Shown: positions 1 through 8,900 of the stretch, piece by piece
Numbering within the stretch: position 1 is the stretch's first letter
How the letters are laid out: each line of letters begins with the position of its first letter
Assembly: GCA_964200075.2 (NCBI GenBank)
Contig: CAXNAA020000458.1
Span: forward strand, 1-21,172
Direction: 5' to 3'
DNA length: 21,172 nt
Source of the DNA: Sphacelaria rigidula
Lineage: Eukaryota; Phaeophyceae; Sphacelariales
Translations under genes and position numbers: made by a program
Notes under the pieces: model-generated
Seen by the model: only the letters and a program-made list of their open reading frames with translations
Told to the model about the DNA's origin: nothing
The model's database searches: none

Positions 1-515
1 AAGGTACGATTTTCTGTATACCCGGGGTATTTTTTCGGGTATGTACCGTACCCGACAGTTCTGTAATCTCTGTAAGACTTTCATACCCTTACCCGATAGT
101 CCTGTAAATTCTGTACAATACATTTACCCGAACCCGAAGGGCGGGTATACTTGCAAAGAGTTACCCGATTGCCGGTACCAGTTCTCTGTAAGCCTCCCGT
201 ACCGTACCCGACAAGTTCTGTAAAGTCTGTAAGACTTTCATACCGGTACGCGACAGTTGTGTAGGTTCTGTACATAACATTTACCCGAACCCGAGGTGCG
301 GGTATACCCGAAAAGAGTTACCCGACTGTCGGTGCCGATTCTCTGTAAGCCTGCCGTAGCGTACCCGACAAGTTCTGCAAAGTCTGTAAGACTTTCATAC
401 CGGTACGCGACAGTTCTGTAAACTCTGTGATTTCCAAACCGGTACCCGATATTTCTGTAAACTCTGTACGGAATCTCATACCCTACAGAACGTACCCGTA
501 CCTTACAGAACACAC
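1..515. repeat. Satellite-like array, 157-bp higher-order repeat
   Basis: The motif ACCCGA (or ACGCGA) recurs at about 50, 91, 126, 163, 206, 248, 283, 320, 363, 405 and 444. Each is usually followed by a TTCTGTAAA-type stretch and then TCTGTA. The spacings 41/35/37/43 and then 42/35/37/43 repeat, so four ~39-bp subunits form a 156-157-bp unit (starts 50, 206, 363). The third unit loses the pattern after about 450. At 480-515 the motif appears in inverted orientation (CTACAGAACGTACCC). No coding potential is convincing, because the small open frames on both strands simply follow the repeat. The array probably continues beyond the left edge of the window. Confidence 0.85.
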
Positions 516-914
516 CCTTGAAACTATCCGTCTTCGTCACAACAACCCTGCATTTACATACGCGGATTTTCAGCAACACGCCACTGTTTCGTGCAGACGC
601 CAGACTCGTCATTCCTGACCAGCCTCATTGGTCGTTCTGGAGGCCCGGTCCCAAAAGGGTTATGGGTAAAAAACAATATCCAGGTTTCATCACTAAAACG
701 TCCCCACCTCATGAAAAACAAACCAGGGAGCTATTTTTTTCTTGATTGTCATACCCCATACTGATTCTTCATACCAAATTTTAAGGTGGAACTATCAGAG
801 TTGAAGTCAGCATCCAAATATTCAGGTTGATGAACCAGCCTACAAACGGAGCTGTGTGTTGTAGGGCATTTAGCAGCTCAGTGTTGAAACATATGATCGA
901 AATTTTGTGTAGGG

Positions 915-1462
915 ATCCTGAAGAGCGTAGGGCGTCCTTACAATTGATATTGGGAGGGGATCCATTTCCCACTTTTGGAATATTTAACACGGTTTTTCGC
1001 CCCCAAAGAGGGAATGTCGTCATCACACGTCTTGGACAAATTGCGTTGCTCCACCAAGAGGAGACGAGCCCACTTTTCCGATTCCCTTGGCTGCGAGGTT
1101 TCGAGGACGGCCTCCGTACTAATGTGCCACTGGAAAAAATACCTGTAGACGCCGGATTTTTTTTCCGGCCGTAATTTTGTCCAGATGCTGTTCTCGAAAC
1201 CCTGGAGCGAAGCGAATCGGGAAAGTGGACTAGACTCTTCTTGGTAGGGCCTCTTGGTAGGGCGATGCAAAGTGTCGTGTGATGAAAATATTCCCTGTTT
1301 GGTGGCCCAAAACCGTGTCAAATGCCCCAAAAGTGGAAAATTCTCCCCCCCCAAATACCAACTGTAAGAAACGGTTCAGCAACGAAGGAACAATATGCGG
1401 GATACTAAGTTTTTTGTTCCGTGAGTTGACGTTTGAGTGCAGTCAGGACCATTTTTCACGAG
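915..1462. repeat. Inverted repeat pair with central hairpin
   Basis: The left arm (about 915-1105) is a diverged reverse complement of the right arm (about 1190-1395). For example, 966-1026 carries CCACTTTTGG, AACACGG and a GGGAATG...CATCACA block. These mirror TGTGATGAAAATATTCCC, CCGTGTCAAA and CCAAAAGTGG at 1279-1341. The spacer contains a perfect six-base stem, GCCGGA / TCCGGC, with a seven-T loop (1151-1169). This is a fold-back structure. Confidence 0.7.
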
Positions 1463-1730
1463 TCGAAATCCTGGAGCCAAGGGAATCGGGAAAGTGGACT
1501 AGACTCCTCTTGGTAGGGCCTCTTGGTAGGGCGATGCAAAGTGTCGTGTGATGAAAATATTCCCTGTTTGGTGGCCCAAAACCGTGTCAAATGCCCCAAA
1601 AGTGGAAACTTCCCCCCCCCAAATACCAACTGTAAGTAACGGTTCAGCAACGAAGGAACAATATGCGGGATACTAAGTTTTTTGTTCCGTGAGTTGACGT
1701 TTGAGTGTAGTCAGGACCATTTTTCACGAG
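1194..1730. repeat. 268-bp near-identical tandem duplication
   Basis: Copy 1 (1194-1462) and copy 2 (1463-1730) run from TCGAAA(C/T)CCTGGAG to TTTTTCACGAG with only a handful of differences, plus a variable poly-C run. The near identity, compared with the much more diverged inverted arm at 915-1105, indicates that the duplication is younger than the fold-back structure. Confidence 0.9.
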
Positions 1731-1737
1731 AACTTCC

Positions 1738-2010
1738 TTAACTCACGAAAAAGAAATTCATGGTCCAGGCAGCCTCGTTTTCAGTATGCCCTTGCGATTC
1801 TCCACGGTTAATTTCAAAGCACCACTCTCATGACTGAGCTGAGAAACTGAGATAACAGCAGAGAACAAAATTCAGGTTTAATAAAAACGTCACTAACTCA
1901 TGAAGAAAGTGTTTTTTAGTAATTATGTCCTACTGATTCTCGGTACCATATTTCAAGGTAAAGCTCTCAAAATTGAGATGAGAATCCCAGCTTCCGTCAT
2001 ATTCAGTGCC
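1738..2010. repeat. Two tandem copies of a ~130-bp repeat; third copy at 669-830
   Basis: The units share an order of short blocks: TTCAGG or TCCAGG, then AACGTC...CTCATGAA, then CTGATTCT, then CAAGGT or TTCAAAG, then CTCTCA or ATCAGA...TTGAGATGAGA-like ends. Unit 1866-2010 matches 669-830 best. Unit 1738-1865 is more diverged. The function is unknown, and the arrangement brackets the fold-back repeat. Confidence 0.55.
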
Positions 2011-4390
2011 TCTGCTCGTAATACATTGAGTTGAGTACTAAATATTGTTTGCGCCATATGTCTGGATGGGTTACGAATTAGATGAAGAGGAGGGTATCCA
2101 TCGTTTCTTCGTGCCCCAGTGAAGGGTCACACCGAAAAATATCGTACGCCCTACATATTGTTCGAGGTTTCGTATAGATTCAGTATGGAGATATCTCCGT
2201 AAGGCAAGGGATTTACTCGACATGACGTTTTATCAACGAGATTTTTTCTTCCCAAGCTCTAGAGCAGATGGCCATCTGCCCCTTGATTGGACGATTAACA
2301 AGACGTGCGGATCACGGCCAAGTTCGTCTTGACCGATGAGACATGGCTGTGAGAGCTTAAATCCGTTTCTAGGCTGGCCCGGCTCGTGCATCTCGAGGAA
2401 ATTCCTTCAATGCACATCTGCCGGGATTTCCACCCGCAATCTTCGGCCCCAACTGTGTCGATGGTACCATTATAATTTAGACCACCAGGTTGCGGCACCC
2501 ATGTAGTATTGTTTATTGCTGTGTCCTTCATGACTGTAGAATCAAATGGTAGGATGCGGATATTGCCACCACCCCACATGAAATGAAGTCAAGAAGGGTG
2601 CAAACCTTATAGATAGCTCAAGAGAAGTCTCCAATACGCAAGAAAAACGGCACTGCTAGGACCATATGTACACGAGACACCATCTACACCTGTGAACTCT
2701 GTTATTCGTAGAAGGAATCATATACTCGTCCATTCCAGTGGGGAATAACTCTAAAACGAGTATAGAAAATGCGACGAGCCCTGCGCGAACTATACCCTGA
2801 AGCACGTCTTCGCATATGAACCAACGCCAATTTTTTCGGGAATGAGGCATGAAACAAACCGTGCAGCCCAAGTTATGCCCCTAATGGTCAATTTGGAATG
2901 GAGGGCCCGGACCAAAACGAAGCAATTGACTTATCCTTGTAAAGGGCGTTGGGCAAGCCAAGCGAGAAATTCCATTTCATCCATGGAGATTAAACCCAGA
3001 GGACTCGTGTCTGTGTGATGTCCCGAACCTCTGGTTCTGCGGCTATCCGCCCCGAAAGCGCCTGGTCTGTTGCTGGTACAGTGCATTGCGGTGGCGACCA
3101 GCTGGTGTGTATTCACCCCAAGAGCTGTATGTCATTTTCCAAATCCGGAGACCATCAGTTTCTCATCTCGGAGCAGTCATGTTTGAACGTTTCAGGGGTC
3201 AATACCAGGTGCTGCGCTGCCCCAATGGCATACTAAAGCTGGGTGACATAGAGTCGCGTGAATGCAAGAATACCCGACACTGGTCCATCCTATCCAATAA
3301 CAGGTGCGGTTGGCAAGATCTACGGTCATGGATCTTCTCTTACCACTGAATATTTGCTCGCACCAGTCTTGTTCCTTGAGTGCCGTCTTTTTTTTTTTCG
3401 AGCATTAAGGCGCTGGTAGTTGCGCGATTTGGGTATGCAGAGCGAGAAAGGTCCACATTATTGGTACTGGAGAAGGATTTTATGGCGTAGGCGTGAATGA
3501 TGGTCAGTTGGAGGCAAACGTTAACGGGGTTTTCTCAACAACACGCAGTACTGGGCAACGATGTTGGGTTCTGTCGCAGGACTGTCATGTGGTGGGTGTC
3601 ATGGTCGATCATCATAACCAGCTGCTTTAAGGTGGATGTTCACTCCATCCCAGGGCATGCAAAACTGCGGGACCGTAGCCGAACGACTGGAAAAATATTG
3701 TACACGACACGTATGACTGAGTACGATGCCTGCACGACCGCGCCTAGTGTGGTCTCCGCCCATATCGGCGATGTGATTTCATCGTGGCTCATGCACAAAC
3801 AATTGTGACAAAAGAGAAGCGTGGCAACCGCACCTTTCCGCCCCCAAACCACGCTGTTCCTGTGTTGGCTTTACCTCTCCATCGAAATTGCCTCTTGACA
3901 GAAGAAGGAGACATGACTCGTCGAAAAGCCCCTCTACTTAAGTTCCAACTAGGCATCCGGGTGCTGTGAAGTTCAGGTTAACCTGAGCAGTGAGCGGCGA
4001 GCCTAGCAGTCCAATTTCATGCTGATGAAAGCTGTTGTTTCCTATATTTGTTGGTCGATATATAGACATATATGTGTGAGTGAATATTTATGACGGTTGA
4101 AGGAGGAAGTAGCCCGCGGATGAATCTTGTGGTGGCTGACAAGTCCACCGCTCACCCTGAAGTATTGTGTTGCCTATTTAGTTGTCGTCTTAAATTTGCC
4201 CAGTGAGCATTGCCACCCTGACCCTGACCCCAACCGTAATGGCGCTAACACGCCAGAGTGGCGCCCCCGTATCAGTAGGACAGTACCGCGCGGGAGACAC
4301 TCCTGGTTGAGTTTATACAGAAATGGAGATGCGACGCAAGCATTTGCGATTGTGCACTGAACGGCACGGCACTGCACTGTACTCTAATCT
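2011..4390. other. Gene-free stretch, no supported feature
   Basis: Short open frames occur on both strands, none longer than about 100 codons, and none shows a recognisable domain or a convincing splice-compatible exon. One feature stands out: a perfect 14-bp palindrome at 3973-3986 (TCAGGTTAACCTGA). A short peptide at 3713-3742 faintly resembles the C-terminal end of copia-type RNase H, but nothing around it supports this. The stretch is probably intergenic DNA with decayed repeats. Confidence 0.6.
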
Positions 4391-4430
4391 GGTCTGTTTT
4401 GCTCTGTTTTGCTCTGCTCTGCTCTAGTCT
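4391..4430. repeat. TCTGY simple repeat
   Basis: An imperfect run of TCTG(T)TTTGC and GCTCT units (TCTGTTTTGC twice, then GCTCT three times). It lies about 450 bp upstream of the BRCT-gene start codon, in the presumed promoter or 5' UTR region. Confidence 0.7.
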
Positions 4431-4876
4431 ACCTTACTGTCGTGTTCCACGTACTTTTGGTGGCCGTGTGAGCCTGCGTAGCTGGTAACGTTTTGCGAAC
4501 CAGTCTGCACTATTTGCCTTTTTCGAAATGGTGATAGTCAGGCGGCATTGTCCACAAACGACCCACTCTGTCTCTTACTGCCCGCACCTGGCTATCGCTA
4601 TGGAATGGTCCATTTCTGTGCGTTTACCATTTCTGTTTACTCATCACCCCCAAAGCACGGCGCGATGTATTTTTTGTTGCCTTGTACATCCCAACACAAC
4701 CGTTGACCATTTCCAGTTCATACTCACAATTGCAATCTCGTGCTGCTGAATGAACCTCAAAAGGGTTTGCGAACGGGGGACACGACGAGATCGATAGCGG
4801 TAGCGAAACCGACACAGTGGCAAATGATGTCGACGAAGACCGCGACGAGCAACTGGGAAGCCAACACAATAGCGCC

Positions 4877-5916
4877 ATGGATGCCGACGAAGACCCCGAA
4901 AATCTTGAGAATTCCCCGCGGGACACGGCCCCAACGCAGGTCGACAGCCCAGATCACCTTTCCGCTGCCGTCGCCGAGCAAAATCCGCGCAACGGAGAGT
5001 TGCCACTCAACCAGCAGGTTCCATCGTTCTCACTTTCGTCTGGCGCCGGCGGCGCTCATGACGGCAACGATGGTAGTGGAAGAGGGGGTGATGATGATCT
5101 ACCGGGCGAAGCTCAGGTTACGGCTCTATCTCGCCTTCGTGCCGCCAGCTTATCGTCTTCTGAGCGTCAGCATAAAGTAGCGAGGCGCTCGTCCTCGCCC
5201 CGCCCCACCGTCCAAGGCAACAGCGCTTTTCTCGGCAGCAAGGATGACCTCGCATCGTCATCTGCAGCGCTTGAGACGACCACCGTGACGTCGCATGACC
5301 ACGGGCCTTCTCCGTCGAAACGTGGCGCCACTTCCTCCCGGGGGGTAGCATGGATCCAGGCCGCTAGGGCAGGCGGTGACGGTGGCAGTGCTGGAACAGA
5401 TCGAGACGGGGCTGACGAGGAGAGTCATCACACGCAGAGCACTTCGCCATCGCAGAGCATTCTTGCTCTCGGTGTGCCGCCAAATCGCCGAACTTCGTCG
5501 GGGGTAGCAGTCATGAGCAATGACAGGAGTAATAGTGAGAGGTGGGATGTTCGGGGGTCAGTGCCTAAGCGGCGAGGAAGTGCCGAGGACCGAATAGGGG
5601 AGAAACATCGAGAGGAGCAGACAAAAGGGGGAGAAGGAGAACCCCGCGCTGGGGCGGACAACTTGATGGACACGCAGCAGTTACGGAATAATGACGATGT
5701 TTCGCAGCTTGAGAACGTTCATCCTCGACAGCTGACGGACAACATGATGGACACTCAGGAGTTACTGGAGAATGAGGACGTTTCGCAGCTTGAGAAAATC
5801 CATCCTGAGCAGCAGCGAAGACAGGATGAACGTATCGAGCGTATCGTGCGTCAAGCCGTGCCTGGAGGTCGCGCTGCCAAGCAACGGGCTACAACAAGAA
5901 TAGAATGGCTCGCAAG
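4877..5916 (+). CDS. Exon 1 of BRCT-BAH gene (SQ/TQ-rich N-terminus)
   Basis: Encodes about 346 residues of low-complexity, Ser/Asp/Gly-rich, presumably disordered sequence. SQ/TQ motifs concentrate at two places: HTQSTSPSQS (around 5430-5460) and the duplicated block at 5657-5818. Clusters of SQ/TQ are known targets of ATM/ATR-type kinases, which fits a damage-response mediator. The frame is GC-rich and stays open to 5968, but the donor at 5917 is the last sensible exit before a stop. The acidic reading frame continues upstream of the ATG to 4754 (GGHDEIDSGSETD), so an additional upstream exon that supplies the real start cannot be ruled out. Confidence 0.75.
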
Positions 5917-8900
5917 GTACGCGTGCGTAAATCTATCCAACTCTGTCCTGTTTTCCGGTTTCTGTTGAGTTTGATATCCCGCACTAGGCGCACTAGACTT
6001 CAATTAGAGCGAGGGTGGCTCCAATGTGTCTGTGCTGGGGGGGGGCGGTATATGCTTGTGCTGTGTTGCGTCATGACTGCTACCATGGAGGATATGCCGA
6101 AAGATTCGTTGTGGACTATGAGAGCATGATCGCCGCCTTTTCATCTATAAACGTGAACATCAGCAAGTAGGGAAGAAGTTTTCGAGCGGCTTTTGCTGCT
6201 TTTCACTCTTCGCGCTCATGTTTTCAGTGACGAGGACGACGCACGTAGCAATATACGAAACATGCGCGCTCGTCTGACAGTTTATCTCCAAAATTGTGAT
6301 CGTGTATCTTGACAGCTCACATGGCATCGAATGTCCTGGAGCTAGCAGCGACGACATTTTTTTATTCCACAGCGACGAGGACGACGACGATGGGCGAGTT
6401 GCGCAAAGTCCTGCAAAGCGAAAGCGTGATAGTGTCGGCAGTGCCCGTGGCGGAGGTAAAAAAAAGGTGGCCAAAGGTGGAGGTGCCCAGCCCAGTTCTT
6501 GTGCTAACACCGGTGCGCGGGTCAACTCGGTAGGCGGTATCAAGAGCAGCAGTGCTACGCGAAGAAAATCCCGGACCGGTGCCGTCAGGCGAGTCGCTGC
6601 CAAGGCCACCCCCGTAGCCGTCGAAGACCACAGATTTCACTCGAATGATCGCAAGCCCCGTGTGTCGCCAGCGGAAGCTGCACAGCTTGTTACAATTGCC
6701 ACGGAAGCGATTCGCAAGTCTCACGTAATCTTCGGCTCTGGTGCTGGCTCTCGCAGGGGGGGAAATGTTGCTGCTGATGGTGATGGCGCGGACGAGGCGA
6801 TGGACACAGCCGGTGCCGAAAATGGAGATGCAGGTGATGTTTTCACGCCGAGCCGACTCGCAGCCGCAGCTGAAACTCCGGCGACAGCCACTGTCCAGCC
6901 TGTCGCTTCTTCTGCGTCCCGACCACCTCGGCGCAGAACTCCTGTTCGTGCTGCGGTCACCGGCGCCGCGGCGGCGGTAGCGTCGCCTGTCCAAGCAACG
7001 GAAACAGCAGCAGTGGCACCTCGGGAGGAAAGGGTTAGTTGGCCGTTACTGTGGTCGTTTCTCAGGGACGAGGAAGGATGGTCGAGCGCGGCGGGCGAAG
7101 GTGTGTTGAATTTTACATATACGATGCCGGCCCAAGGTGAGGGACACCCCGCCAGGACTTTCACGACGACACCTGAAGCGACCAATTACGTGAAGGGAAT
7201 CAGCGACCTCTTGGCGCGCTTTCGGGTGTACGAGGCAAGAGGGAAGGCGGAAAAAAGTGGTGTCGGCGGCGGCAGTGTTGTCCGTGGGAGGAGTTCCTCC
7301 AGGCGTAACGCGTCAAGGTTCAGGGCAACCCGCAACGGTGGCGGCGCTGGCGTGGGTGTTGCTGCTCCTAACGAGGCCGACGCTAACACAGACGAAGTAC
7401 GTGGAAATGTCTCTCGAGATGTTAACCGTGCTAGCAACTGTGGTCGAAGTGTCCCTCAGAACAGTGATTCTTCTGCGCCTCAGATGACGGCGAGTTTTGG
7501 CGGTAGTTCCCCCGAGGGAAGAGCAATTTCTTTTAGTGAAGCCGACGCTATCGCCGACAAGGAAAATCGAGATGCTCCTGGAAATGGCAACAACGATAGC
7601 GAAAAAGATGCAGACGCTCCTCGGAAGAAGGATGTTAGCGCCGACGGTACCTCCAACGAAGTACATCGAGATGACAACGATGATAACGCACGAGGTGGAG
7701 ATGGCCCTCGGAAGAACGATGCTAGGGCCGGCGTTTCCCAAGGCACCGGCGAACAGCCCAACGGGCCCGGAGCGACGGAAGAGGTGAGAACTTCAACCGA
7801 GACGCCTCTTTCTGACGCTGAAAGGTGGGCCAAGGCCAAGGTGATCATGAATAGGGAAGGGTGGACGTGTGTGAACGGAAAAGGGCTGGTGCAAAACATG
7901 TGGCTGAAGAAGGGTGTGAAGAAGAAGACTGCAGCGTGGGGCACGAACTGCTTTCTTTCTGAGCTGGAGGTGCTGCGGCACTTGGGGCTCGCCCCAGCGG
8001 AAAAGGTGCCGTCTCCTGATCTAGGTGAGGCACGTATTGAACCCTGGGCACTCTCAAAACACAGGGGGATCCGACCCCGAAGGAACTCTGCGGGCAACGC
8101 CCAACCGGCGAAGATGGAAACGCAAGTAGTCAATCGGCCAAAAGAGCGCCCCTGTGAGCAACCGCAGAAGAAAACACGAGATGGCTCGAAGATCAAGCGT
8201 ACCCCGCGGAAACAGCAAGCAAAACCACGCAAGAAGCGAGTGGGGGCGCTGGCGAAAGCGCAGCCGGCGGCGGAAGTAGAAGCGGAGAATACACACGGTG
8301 AAGGTATCGACAGAGATTTGATAGAATCTGATGATATTATTCACAACCCACTCCAGAGTGATGATGATGGGCACGCGAAGCACGAAACGCAAGGGCAGCA
8401 TGAGCTGCATTTGGCGTCGGCGGAGGCAAAGGCACAGGATGGCTCCAAGACCGAGGATGGCTCCAAGACCAAGCGTACCGCCCGCAAACAGCAAGCGAAA
8501 CCACGCAAGAAGCGAGGGGGGGCGCTGGCGAAAGCCGCGCCGCCGTCGGAAGTGGAAGCGAAGAGTACGCACGGTGAAGATGTGAACGGAGAATTCGGAG
8601 AACCTGATGATATCATGCACAACCTGCCCCAGAGTGATGGCGATGGGCACGCGAAGCATAAAACGCAAGGGCAGCATGAGCTGCAGTTGGCGTTCGCGGA
8701 GACAAGGGCACAGGATGGCTCCGAGACCAAGGATGGCTCCAAGACCAAGCGTACCACCCGCAAACAGCAAGCAAAATCACGCAAGAAGCGAGGGGGGGCG
8801 CTGACGAAAGCCGCGCCGCCGTCGGAAGTGGAAGCGAAGAGTACGCAAAGTGAAGATGTGAATAGAGAGGAATTGAGGGAAACTAAGGATACCATTCACA

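Larger units (their letters stand above)
660..2010. repeat. Decayed composite repeat / fold-back element
   Basis: This block is built from three repeat families, listed separately: an inverted pair around a central hairpin, a 268-bp tandem duplication of the right arm, and three diverged copies of a ~130-150-bp repeat (669-830, 1738-1865, 1866-2010) that bracket the fold-back part. The overlapping open frames at 781-1354 on both strands are by-products of the inverted symmetry. I see no transposase. It is best read as a non-autonomous or nested transposable-element remnant of unknown class. Confidence 0.65.

Noticed and set aside
1-515. CRISPR-like array
   Set aside because: Subunits are contiguous and diverged without unique spacers, and the sequence is eukaryotic; it is a satellite.
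781-1650. Open frames of 80-138 codons on both strands
   Set aside because: They coincide with the fold-back and tandem repeats, and the same peptide appears in several places because the DNA is duplicated.
3713-3742. Peptide TEYDACTTA resembling the end of copia-type RNase H
   Set aside because: Only about nine residues match by eye, and there is no reverse transcriptase, integrase or LTR structure around it in any frame.
7313-8895. Long antisense open frames (up to 250 codons) over the BRCT gene
   Set aside because: They lie opposite strongly repetitive, GC-rich coding sequence and simply mirror its codon composition; their internal repeats track the sense repeats.
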